This document shows, in pieces, positions 12,373 through 24,052 of a stretch of 60,000 nt of DNA (positions are counted from its first letter, which is position 1; every line of letters begins with the position of its first letter). The stretch spans positions 9,240,001 through 9,300,000 of the forward strand of contig OX485803.1 in NCBI GenBank assembly GCA_950295325.1. Reading direction: 5' to 3'. The notes under the pieces were generated by a model. It searched no databases. It saw nothing but the letters and a program-made list of their open reading frames with translations, and had not been told where the DNA came from. The position numbers and the translations under genes were made by a program. The stretch comes from Polytrichum commune. Lineage: Eukaryota; Streptophyta; Polytrichopsida; Polytrichales; Polytrichaceae.

Positions 12373-15300
12373 GTCTTCTTAATTGGACGCTTATATTTGA
12401 GTAGTGTATGGCAAAGGTTGTTGTTAAGAAACAAACATAAAAGAAACAAGTTGTTAGTCCATAACATTACTAAGGACAATGAAGTTTTTTCCCTTTTTTA
12501 TAATTGGATACTACCTGCTCATATTACTCTAAAGCTACAGTCATGAGCCCATTTCAAAATGACCCATACACGTGTCCCGGCTTAACATCACACTAATACA
12601 TATTTAGATTGACCTTACAGTTTGTTTGGGATCACAACACTACGAGAGAATATGGGTACTTCAATAATGTATCAAGGCAAAATATGTGTCTTTTTGGACA
12701 TGACCGTTTACTAGACAAATACACTTAATCGACCTCATTTATATCACTCCTTTGTGGACATCAAAGGAAGAGAGAATTTGATGTCTTTGAAGTATTTTCA
12801 TATGTCATAAAAACTAGTGAATGCAACATCCGTGGGGGGAACTCTTCAAAAATATTGGAAATAACATGAGTTAACATGCAGGGTATGGTTTAATGATTTA
12901 TCGAAATGAGACTAACATTATAGGCAAGGTAATGTATGGGTATATAGAAAATGGTCTCTGTAACTGATGTAAGGTCTTTGTAATACAACATAACATTGCT
13001 AAGCCCTTTGGCTATAGTTGAGGGACCCGAGTTTGTGGAGATATTAATTCTCCTTTAATTCCAGGATTCCTTGATTGTGGGGAGTGCTTGGACTATGTAC
13101 TATGAAGTCTTTGATGAGCAACTAGGAATTTGATGTTTTTTTGATTGTAGCCTCTTTCTTTGGAAAAAGACCATTATCTAGTTGCTTAGTAATGTCTTTG
13201 AAGGATATTGAATGTTATATTAGTTGTAACATAAGGTTCCATATTCTAGGATTCCTTGACAAATGTCTACATAGGGTGTTGATTATTTGAACCAAACACT
13301 AACAATATTGTCTTTGAGGACGTATAGCATATTGACTTTCATTGGCGAGTGCCTCATTCTGCAATCGTGTCCATTAATTTTACAAAAAAGGGATAGTTGT
13401 GATTTTGTCTCTCCCTTGTGTTTGTGGTCGGCCTACTTGTGGCAGTCTCCATTGCGATGAGGGAGTGTTGATGATGGAGATGGTGCGCGTGTTATTTTGG
13501 TGGCCAAAGGTACCCCTTACCAAAACTTGGTGTTTATGTTGCTCATGACATCTCTAAGTGAATTTTTAGCACTTTGAAGTCCTATATGTATTGGATCTTA
13601 GGTTTGAGGGCAAAGAAAGGTGCCTTGCAATAGTGTATGAAAGGACCACTTTACTCAGCGGCAAGGAGGGTTTCACCCTTGATGACGAGGAATCACATCC
13701 CATAAGTATTGGGCCATTGAATTCCAAGACCATCAAGTCTTAAAAGGATATGCAGGATCTCTTGGTCAAGGTCTACATTGTAGATAAGGCTTATGATTTT
13801 GGAATTTAAGATCTCGTTGTAAATTATTTGTAAGGCTCCAAACTTTCAATTAAAGATGTGTTGGAAGACGTATACTTGATCCACAATTCTGATGTAACTT
13901 AGATAGTCCACCGCTGAAGTGGTTGTGCTTGGAGACTACCAGAAAGAATGAAAAGATTGTTGATGACACTCTTGCCCCCAAGGCTGAGGATATTGTCATT
14001 TAACCTACCATGAGGGAGGAGACCTCACTGCCCAAGAGATCTAGGGTTACTAGTTTGGGGGGGGGGGGGGGGGAAGGGGCATTGAAGAACACAACTTCAA
14101 GTCGTTGCTACTTCCGAAGGAAGTGGAAACAAAATATGTTGTTGCAACCAAAGTTTGAAAAAAAATTAATTTTAATTTTAATTTTTTTATAAAAAAAATG
14201 ACAACAAGGAATACAATGACCACTGGGTGTGGCACCTTAAGTCTTGGGACTCCAATGGCACTGCAATGGTGAAACTTTGGTGTGAAGAATGTGAAGAAAT
14301 TTTTGGCAGTGCCAACAACGACCACAATCTTTAGCTATCAACAACCTCTACATGAACTTCAAGAAAAATCACCTTCAAACCACGATGTGCACATTTGGGC
14401 TTGGGGCAAGAAGCAAGGGAGGGGTTATGTAGACTACAAATCCGCAAGCACCCATGGGGAGAAGGTTTTGTCACACCAACAATTCAACAGTAGAAACTTG
14501 TTACGAAGGGGTTGGAGACTATGGCAGTTGTTAACACATTTGTGTAGAGGATGGGAAAAGGGGGGGTGTTGAGGACTTGGACTTGAAGCCTAATTGGTTC
14601 AAGGTGCAATGCAAACCTTATGGCGATCTAATGTTGTTGATCCCAAGACATAATCATCTCGCCGTCAGCCTTCAAACCACCTCAATGGCCTAAAACATCC
14701 ACAAGCTGACAAAGTTGTTGCAATAATTTGCTAAAACATGTTCAAGTTTGGCCACATTGTGAAGCCAAATGGGAAAATTCCAATCTTTATCAAAAGGCAC
14801 CACGACAGTGCAAGCAAATATGCACACATGGTTTGGGGTGAACTCATCCGAAGGATAGAAGGATGAAAATTTTCAAGCTCTGGCATCTCCCCATGTTGGT
14901 CAAACTCTATTCTCCCATTATTTTGGGGGGGTATTGGTTTAAAACTACTACATATGCAAAATTAATAAAGACATTGCCAGTGTGCTCAATGACTCACAGG
15001 TTGGATGTAACTCATATCCCATACTTAGAATTAAATCTAAAACATCCATGGAGGTGAGTAGAAGTGAGGATTTAGCATATGAAAGGGGGGGAGGGGGGCG
15101 GTCAAGAGTTACACCTTTGGGTAGAACAATAGAATATCTCTCTCCTCTTGAGGTAGTTAGCCAAAACCGTGTGATGGCTAGGAAATTGAGGATTGAAAGA
15201 TATGCTCTATGGTTTAAGAGAAATATCATAAATCGCTTGGGAGTCACATGTCTAATGTTGAAAATGACAACATAGGAAGCTTTGAATAGGAAGGACGTTA

Positions 15301-16234
15301 TTAAATCTTGTCAAAATATCCTTGTTGCTTATAGATCTAATGCCTTTGGAGGTAAAGAAACCTTATAGGATTTTATGAGGGTTGTTTCAACTAATCTTAA
15401 TTGGAAGAAGCAAGCCATTGGTTTGGCGACACTTCTAAGTGTGCATATTTTGAAGATGTACAAAGGAAGGAGGATTATTGTTTTTTTTTTTCTCTGAATT
15501 TTTTGCACCTAGCTATTTAACTATAAAATATATTCATTAAAAACAAAAACAACAACAAAACAAAATAAAATAAAACAAGAAGGGGTGTCAATTTGTACCT
15601 AGAAAAGAGGGCCAAGTTTTCAAGTGTATCGCAGATATTTACAGAATGGCAAATGAGACACGTGGGATAGAAGGGCTTGTTATGGTGGAGGATGAGATGA
15701 AGGTGAAGACCCAAGTTGCATGGGATTCACAATGGGACACACTCATGCTTTTGGGGGTTGAATGAGAACCATGTCTCCATTACAATCTACAAACTTGTTG
15801 TAGGCAATGAAGGTGCATTTTATGAAGGTATTGTGGGTGCCTCCATTACAAAGAGGGACAAGTTTTCAAATGTCTACTATATAAATCATGTCAGTCTAGT
15901 ATAGAGAAAATTTAAAACATAGGACCATGGAATGATTGTAGAGGATGCTCCAAATACAATTTGCCAAAATTGGGCCTCAAATCAACATTTGTGTTCTAGG
16001 AAATTTGTAATTGCTTGAAAGAGTTGCAGGTAAGCCAAGATGAACACTAGGGGGGTGGGCTGGGGGTGGACTCTTATTCCACGTATGAACTAACGTGAGT
16101 GTAAGAAGAAGTATTATTTTGAGGCAATAGCGTACATAGTATACATAAAGAAAAGGTATTACCTTCCTCTAGTGCATACATGTTAAAAGGCTATTAAGAA
16201 TGTTAAAGTAAAGATAGATGTACATAAAGAGTTC
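12373..16234. other. Intergenic DNA, probably decayed repeats
   Basis: No supported gene. It holds a 17-base G tract at 14057-14073, a G-rich run near 15088-15101, and scattered plus-strand frames at 14.0-15.3 kb that look like eroded coding DNA but match nothing I can name. Confidence 0.45.
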
Positions 16235-16860
16235 CTAGGTTTTAATAAAAATAAATAAATAAGCAAAATTGACATAAATTTCATCCAATTCACATTTGTA
16301 TTCATTGTGGTCATTTGATAATAGTCCCCAATGACTAGCTTGTCCATTTGATACACGAGATGTTAAAGCGTAAGAATTAAGAACCCTAAGGCGAAGACGC
16401 GGCGATGGGCCATTCGACAAGAGTTTGCTCACTAAGAGCAAGTTGGGCATGTGAAGCACATTCATGATGCGAATTCTATTTTTTCTGCCTTTCGTTTCAA
16501 CTCCAACAACAATAGACCCCATTTCTATGGCTTCGGCCATGCTATCATTACCCAAGCAAACGTTGCGTGGAGAAATTACCTCGTAGGTGTCGAATGCCGC
16601 CTTATGCGAAGTCATATGCTCTGTGACTCCCGAATCCATCCATTTGCAGACGTTCCTTGAATGTGCTCCGTGTTGCATTACAAATGCGAATTGTCTTTGT
16701 TTTTCGCATTTTTGGCATTCTCCATTCTTATTTATTTATTTTATTTTGTAGCAAAAATCATGCAATGTGGCACGGTTTGTTGCAATAGAAGCACGTCCCT
16801 ATGCCTTGCCACAAAGGTGGATTGGGCGCTTTGCTTGGACGTTGAGAATGCAATTTCACA
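16235..16860 (-). pseudogene. Copia gag zinc knuckle and protease block, inverted
   Basis: On the minus strand, reading down from 16860: a degenerate zinc knuckle (CFYCNKPCHIA, then a break), a spacer, then CKWMDSGVTEHMTSHKAAF and NDSMAEAIEMGSIVV, ending NVLHMPNLLLVSKLLSNG. These match the Copia order of zinc knuckle, aspartic protease (DSGxxxHM in place of the usual DSGAxxHM) and the NVLxxPxLxxxLxSVxxL block. Stops between knuckle and protease make it inactive. The integrase part of the same kind of element lies head-on in the opposite strand from about 16.88 kb. Confidence 0.8.
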
Positions 16861-16879
16861 TAAATGAATGTACTGTGGG

Positions 16880-18030
16880 AGGTGCAAACGGTGACGTGAT
16901 TGCAATAGCTCAACTTGAAGGATATTTGTACCAAATGACCTTAACGGAGGTATGCGATATGGATGCAACCAACTTCATACGCTCATATGCAGGAGGCAGT
17001 CCAGTGGACCTTTGGCACTGCCGACTCATACATTTGAATGTAAGAAGCGTTTATGCACTCCAAAGCATGGTGAAGGGTATGAACCTAGGTAAAACCTCTC
17101 CTCCCACCTTCACATTGATTTGCAAAGTATACACGGAGAGTAAGCAATATGCCGCAAAAGTTGGGCAACGATGTAGAGAGGCAAGCCATAAAACCCTTAA
17201 AGATTGTACATTTGAGTGTGTGTTGCCCCATTAAGAACACATATGTGGGAGGGACAAAGTATTTTGTTATTTTTGTTGATGATTTTTCAAGGAAGATGTG
17301 GGTTTACAAGATGAAAGTTTACAAGATGAGAGTGGTTTGAGAGAGGAGTTCCAAGCATTTGTAAAAATGCAATCGGAGCACAAAATCAAGGGATTTCAGT
17401 GGATGAGTGGAGGGGACTCCACTTCAAAAGTTTACAGTTTTTTTTTATGGAACACAACATTGAAAACACGCCTCAAGACATTGGACCAATGGAGTGTGCA
17501 AATCGAATTGTTGTTACAATGACAAAGCATATGCTTGAAGCTCAAAAGCTTGAGAAATCGCTTTGGGCAGAAGCGGTGGCAAATACGATCTATACACTTC
17601 ACTGATGTCCAACAAGGGTTTTGTGCTTCATTACACCCGAAGAAACGTGGAGCAAGAGGAAGCCTTGCATTGCACAAATGCGTGTGTTCATTGCTTATGT
17701 AATGATCTGAACGAGAAGAGTGGCAAGCTCAATGCGGAAAAAATCAATGTGTGTTCCTTAGATATTATGACTTTATGAAGGCGTATAGGTTGATGTGTCT
17801 AGAAACAAAACAATATATATATATATGATAGAAATGTTGTGTTTTTAAAAAATAATGGGAGCATTAGAAACGATTTGGAGATGCATCCAAGTGGGAGGAA
17901 TGAAAACCTTAAGGTGGTGGTGAACGAATCTTCCAAATCGCCTTTGTTTGATGGCGGTGGACAATACGTGGATGACAACGAGCAATTAGGAGGTAATGGA
18001 GCTGCGATTGAAGAGGCACATGAATAACCA
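16880..18030 (+). pseudogene. Copia pre-integrase and integrase relic
   Basis: Plus-strand frames joined across shifts show EGYLYQMTLTEVCDMDA, then the pre-integrase motif LWHCRLIHLNVRSVYAL, then the integrase core GGTKYFVIFVDDFSRKMWVY with downstream HNIENTPQ, MTKHMLEAQKLEKSLWAEAV, and then the DIMTL / DRNVVF / NNGSIRNDLEMHPS region that follows integrase in Copia polyproteins. Reverse transcriptase and RNase H were not recognised to the right, and no flanking LTR pair is evident. The HHCC zinc finger has lost residues and the frame is broken at least four times. Confidence 0.8.
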
Positions 18031-19463
18031 ACAAACTATGATGTTGTTGTTAAAGGATTCAACAAGGAGTGGTGATACCCCATGATGAAGCGGCCACTCA
18101 GAGAATGGTGAAAGAACCACATTTTGCCTCAACGTGGTGAGGAACGGGCCAATGTGGCAATCTTGGAAGCTTCTTTGAGTTTGAATGAAGCGATTAGGCA
18201 TAATATGCAGAAACTTGTGGGTAATGTTAGAACCTCACTACATAACATTGAGAAACTAGAAAACTCAATAGCAGTAGCAGTACAAGTCTTTGACTACTCG
18301 CGAAGTGAGAGTGTTGAAGGTGGAGCATTAGATTGCTCGTAGCAATAGAAATGTATTGGAAGAGGCATGAGATACAATAAAGTTAGAGTAAGACCACAAC
18401 GTTGGTCCGAGAGGGATAAAAGTTATCCCATATTGTTTGCTTGATCCAAGGAAAAGAAGAAAAGCAATAATATGCAAAGCAAGGAGAGTATGAGACCATC
18501 TCACTCCAAACATTGTTCATATGTCTTTGTGTATGTGTCCTTGCTTATAAATTCTCATCTAGTCCTATTGACTTCCAATAGGACATGTACCTAACTTTTC
18601 CTTGATATACTCTCACACACCCCATAATCTTATTTGGACTACTTTTGGAAGATTCTTCTCAAATGACTTGTTGAAACACTCCATCTTTTTCCGTAAGTGC
18701 AAGCAAGTGATCCAAGCATCACTTTGTTGAGATTTTGGGACCCACAAAGCAAGCCACCATACTAAAGAATGTTATGTTACAATGAAACATGACTATGTGC
18801 TCAAAATATAGACATAATCCTAGGTGCAATAGTGAACACAATTGGAAAGGCCATCTGACTATGTAATCGTTCAAAAAGAAGAGAAAATTCAATTTGATCT
18901 CTTACAACTTTTGCATTGTTCAAAAAGAAGAGAAACTTCAATTCTATCTCTTATAGCTTTTGCATCTCAACTCCATATATAGGACTTAAAATGAGAGTCT
19001 TTGTGATTTGCAGACATAACCAACATTCCACTAGAAAACATGATGCGATAAAAGATAGAGTCACATAAATGTTTCAATGTAAAAAATTACACTCGTTTGA
19101 TAAGATGATTTCACATAATTGCAAAATCAATTTTATGATTTTGTAAATCAATTTAGCAATAGGTTCTACCCATTTCATTGGAATCATAAACCAAGTTCAT
19201 TATTTAAACAACCAATTCAATTTGAAATTTCAACCAATTTCACTACATGTTGTGAACAATTGCATGATTTGGTACCCATATTTACAACTTCACAAAATCT
19301 ATATCATGAAGTGTGTAATTTTGTTTCACAAAGAACGGCACATCGTGTATAAGATTCCCTTCATCACTCCCCACAACTCGCTCTACCATAAATTTGGTTG
19401 ACCTCTCTTATCCAACCTTGGACCATGTGTGCAATGAATATTCGATGATTTTGGATATCATGT
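18031..19463. other. Intergenic DNA right of the Copia relic
   Basis: No reverse-transcriptase motif (such as YxDD) or LTR end could be recognised. Short frames at 18.1-18.35 kb may still be element-derived. The motif TTCAAAAAGAAGAGAAA occurs twice (near 18870 and 18920). Confidence 0.4.
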
Positions 19464-19772
19464 TCAACATGGTTTTTGATGTCCGAATACCCATTTTACA
19501 GCATTGAGAAATGGACTATATGATGGCAAATGGAAGTAGATGTGTCCAACATCTTCAAAAGCTTGTTGTATTTCACGAGATCTATGAAATGGGACATTGT
19601 CCACTTGGATGAACCTTTGTCTATCAAGGCTAGGAATATGGCATTGATCTAATTGCATTCTAAGAGCTTGTCTATATTGTAGGCACCAAGTATGACCAGC
19701 CCACCAACCACCTAAGAATCCAACCAATTTTATTCCTACATTGTCAGTTGCGACATGACCTGCCAATATCAA
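19464..19772 (-). pseudogene. DDE transposase C-terminal fragment (IS630/Tc1-mariner type)
   Basis: The 102-residue frame contains QRFIQVDNVPFHRSREIQQA followed by HIYFHLPSYSPFLNAVKWVF. The order D-N-x-P-x-H, then LPxYSPxLNxxEWxF is the signature of DDE_3-type transposases (IS630/Tc1-mariner). The third catalytic residue, normally E, is K here (NAVKWVF), so the protein would be dead. The frame ends soon after, but homologous-looking text continues in frame past stops to about 19.38 kb. The N-terminal half is not recognisable. Confidence 0.7.
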
Positions 19773-19789
19773 TTAACAACTCAATTGAC

Positions 19790-22089
19790 ATGTACATAAA
19801 TAATAGATATTTGTCACAAATCTCAGGGTAGGTCCAATCACCGGTTTCACCCCAAACAGTGGACAATACTCAACTCGAGTATTGTTCGTTTTATGAAGGT
19901 GGCCCATTGTAAGAGACGTGATTCTCCCATGATTCCATGCACAAGGGGTATATCACCCTAGTGCTTAGTGATGTTTACGATGGTTTTGCCCACATTAGAT
20001 ATACCTTAATAACTTACGCGATAGCTATTTATTATGTAGCAGGGGTTGCCAAGAAGATGACAAAACCATGGAACTTGACAACACATGCGATTTGGGCCAC
20101 CTTCTTGGAACAAAGCTACTTAATTAACTATGGCCCCGTCGAGGCTTAAAAGCTATGCAATGCTCCATGCATGCATGCGATGTGCACAAGTAGTTTGTCC
20201 TAACTTGGTGAAATTTAATATGAATAGTTTCGTTGATTCCTTCGCCGCCGTTCATCATGACTTCCTACCCATCCGCATGCACAGATGATCGTGCACCTTC
20301 TTGGAACAACCCACAGATTCCGAGATTGCAATCTTCTTAATAAGCATGCAACACACACAAAGCACCACAAAGGGCTGTGGGACCTCCACCCCTAACTTAA
20401 CTTAACCAAATTGTTGGGTGCAAAGACACTTTTCTATGAGGTATGTGGGTGTTATTTGGTTATTTTTTTCATGTTCTCCAACTTCTAGTGATTAGATTTA
20501 CACAACAAAGCTTGTGTTGCATGAGCAAATCTACAATGAAGCGTTTGTAAAAACAGGATTGAAAATTGGACCTCCCTTTATTTAGTTATGGTTATCAGAA
20601 GTGCATGTTTGTTGATTTCTTAACTGGATACATAGATCCTCCCAATTGTGTTCACTAGTAAGTGTAGAGTAGTTACTAATATTTGAAGACACAATCCATT
20701 TTTACTTTTTAACGTGTGTCTTCATGATGTTTGCTTTTTGATCCTCACTGAACCGCATACCAATCAAATATAGGGGCCCGATTAAGAAAATGAGTCACCT
20801 AAGACCAATTTACCTTTTGGACAAAAATGCCAATGTCTCCTAAGGGTGCCTCAATCTATCGGAGGAAGATGAGATGAACTTAGTATGATAAGTAACATAC
20901 TGTGGTAAGATAACTTCATAGAAGTGCAAACTCAATTTCACGAAGGTTCCAAGCTAGTTCATGAACCTTCCAACCAACGTTAGCACAGTGTTCTACCAAT
21001 TTCATGATAGTGGGCCTTTACCTCTAGCAACTTCTTGAATCTATCAAATTAATTTCATGAACCTTTTTGCACTTTGTGCTTTTCGTATTCTCAACTTCTC
21101 GCCTTCACGTTTTGCATCCGTTGCCTTATAGCACGCAAATGTCGGTCAATGGAGAGGACTCACCACATCAAGAAATTCGATAAGGGTGCATGTCGAGTTT
21201 GAGAATTTTCAGTTTTCCCAAGGCCCTACCAACACTCATTATACATAGTAATGATGAGTGTGTCTCTTATAAAATGTGTGTGGCATTGATGTTGCGAAGG
21301 TGTTGGGAAGTCTCCAAAGATTCGATGTGGGTATGATCCTGACCAGAATATACATACTATCATATTTCCAATATTCATTATATTTCACATTTTCCCCTTC
21401 AAAGTGTACTCTGCATTGATATTGGGAAGGTGTTGAGAAGTCTCCAACATTTGAAGCTGGTGACTTGGTATAGTTCTAATTTGCACAAACTTTGAAGTTT
21501 GAAGTACTCAACTTTTCCCTGCAAGTGCATGTGGGATTGATGTTGGGAAGACATTGGGAATCAGAAGATCTTAGGACACATCAATTCTACCATGAGGTAG
21601 ACAAATTGGGTAGAGGTCGCACGTAAATTGGCTCCACAAGGCTACTTTTCAGCACAAATTAATAGCAGGATAATGAGGTGTAGTTGCATCTATTCCCAAT
21701 GAGTGAATGAGTGATGAAAACTCAGATTGCAGGTAATGTGCTTTAAATGAACACTTTTAGCTCTGCATCTACTTTTCCTATGATGTGAAACATGGAATTA
21801 GTTTGAGATGATTGCCAATTCCAAATTGCGTCCATTATCTTTATCCTCATGATTTGAGGGTAATATATGAAAATCTTATTCATTTTAAATGTCAAGACTC
21901 TTCAGAACATTAAAATGCTCATGTAGATCCCACCAATTATGGCAAGTACTAAACCTATCTAATGTTCATATTTTGAGCACATATAAGTCCAATCTCTTCT
22001 AAACACTTTTTTGTTTTTTTTTTTTTTGGGGGGGGGGGTTTATTAGCTCCACACCTAATCACACCAATGACATGAAGAACCAAAAACTA
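19790..22089. other. Intergenic DNA, no gene identified
   Basis: AT-rich, with a TGTTGGGAAG-type phrase repeated near 21298, 21430 and 21541 in GCATTGATGTTG-like contexts, and an 11-base G tract at 22028-22038. No domain-bearing frame. Confidence 0.45.
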
Positions 22090-22670
22090 CACCAAATATG
22101 ATTTTTACTATTGTAAGGAACTTCATGTCACTATGGTAACTGTTTGGATGACACTTTGTATGAATAAGTGAACAAATTTTGTCATGGATGAGTTCATCCA
22201 TTGGCCTATACCCTGCCTTCGCTTGTCAACAACTTGTGATGAAATATTGCCATGGATGATTGTAATTTATATCTATAACCGGTTGAAGTTGAAGACTTTA
22301 GGGAAATTACCTGAACTTAACCACTTCATCTATAACTACCCTAACTATGAAATATAATGCAACCAGTTCTATTTGTCTTGCTCAATACTAATTGTTAACC
22401 ACAATATAGTGCCACCAACATTATTTGTCGTTCCTTGTAAATTTGAGGGGGATATTATAGAGTTACTGTGTTGCAATCACTGGCACTTACCAAATGATTT
22501 TCATCCAAATTTCAATCATCCATAACAACATTTTATCACAAGTTGCTGACAAGAGAAGGTAGGGTTTTGGCCAAGGATGAACTCATCCATCATCCATGAC
22601 AATGTTTGTTCACTTATTCATAAGAAGTATCATCCAAAAAGCTGTTATAGTTACATAAAATAGGACACTA
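22090..22670. mobile_element. Foldback miniature element, long inverted arms
   Basis: The left arm (22110-22260: GTTTGGATGACACTTTGTAT, GTGAACAAATTTTGTCATGG, CAACTTGTGATGAAAT) is the inverse of the right arm (22505-22655: CATCCATAACAACATTTTAT, CATGACAATGTTTGTTCAC, CATCCAAAAAGC). The middle contains TCTTGCTCAATACTAATTG. The reverse complement of 22320-22665 aligns with 37.64-37.98 kb. Non-coding; no target duplication recognised. Confidence 0.75.
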
Positions 22671-24052
22671 AATATTCACTGCCCTGGCAGAGAAGCCAGC
22701 ATGTAAAGGGTACTGTTACTGATGATTTTAAGTCCGTGCTGGTACATAAATTCCACCAAAGCCTTGGGAAGGAGAGTTTGTACTATACTACTGACACTAT
22801 GTACACGTCTGGAAACAGAGCGGAGTCCTGACAGTCGCACGCCTTCACTAACATGGACATGTGTTGTCGACATTCAATGCTTGGAATGGCCAGCACCAAA
22901 AGCCATTAAACAATTACCATTTCTCATGTTAAGTTAAGTTTGCTTGGTGTCATCAAGTTACATATATATACCTTCAAGAGCATGGCAGCACAAATTGACA
23001 TGATGCTGCTGCCGTCATTTCCAGCAGGAATCCAGCATGAGAAGAATCATCACATTTGTAGACCCCTACTTCACCTCAACTGCAGTTGATGCATGAGGTC
23101 CTGGGAATGTTCAATCCAAGACCCAGTGCAGTGAACAAGCAACAAAGCGATGATGGAGTAAAATCCACCCTTGCTCCTAGCAACTGGCACAAGGACCTGG
23201 TCTCAACTCATCCTATAACTGTGTTGTGTTACTCAAGGCTACTTGGTACTTTTACAAAGGATAAGATCAGCTATGCTAGACAGCAACAAATAAGTCACCT
23301 ATATGGACTGAACGCCAGTACTACAAATTAATATTTGTGCAAAAGTGCAAGCCCCATGCAATGTGAGATATACCTAGATATTCAAAACCTTTTGATACGA
23401 AGGATGTGCTCATCTTTGATATACAACCCCAACCAGAACCTAGAGCAATGGCAATTGAGAGAGGTGCCACTGCAAGATGTAGAGGAAATCAAATCTGCAC
23501 ATTAACTGACTGGAATTAACCAAGAATTCGGCATTCATTTCATTACAACCAAAAACTATCTGATAAACCAACAGAAGTTATCAGTCAAAGACCAGTCAAA
23601 AGGTGAACCATTATACCATTCACAGATATCTCTTTTACATTCCACATGACGTATCCTCCTCAAAATCTAACCGCATCATTTGCAGATGGAGGCCAGAGCA
23701 AGTACTTACATAAAAGCTAGATTTGTGAGAAAACTAAGATGACCACTCCTTTTTCTTGCCCACCAACTCACTAATCTAGAGTCAACAGGCTAGGATTTGA
23801 CCTTCTGGTGCAATTTAGCTCCCAATGGCCAGAAAAATAAGACTGAAAAGGACTGCAGTATGTATCCTTGTGGCCTATCATGTGAACTGGCTATAAAAAC
23901 AGGGTGGCAACATCTGAACTACTTCAGCATGTAAAGGAGCTGTGAACACTTGTTCAGAGCTCTTCCAGTCACATCACAGCTTCTACCACCACCACCAAAG
24001 TAATCAGAAAATGAGCCATCAATTTGGATGACAGCCATCTGAGAAAAAAAAG
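22671..24052 (-). other. Gene 3' flank: probable 3' UTR, possible extra exon
   Basis: The DNA after the exon 13 stop stays less repetitive than the intergenic background up to an inverted-repeat element at 22.67 kb. An alternative ending is possible: a GTAAAG donor at 24081 and a TTTTTTTCTCAG acceptor (exon from 24038) would change the last residues and stop at 24019. A minus-strand frame at 22873-22676 (VHVSEGVRLSGLRSVSRR...) reads like protein but has no domain I recognise. The transcript end is unresolved. Confidence 0.35.

Noticed and set aside
18220-18340. Possible LTR start (TGTTAGAACC) right of the Copia relic
   Set aside because: No matching second LTR, primer-binding site or target duplication was seen.
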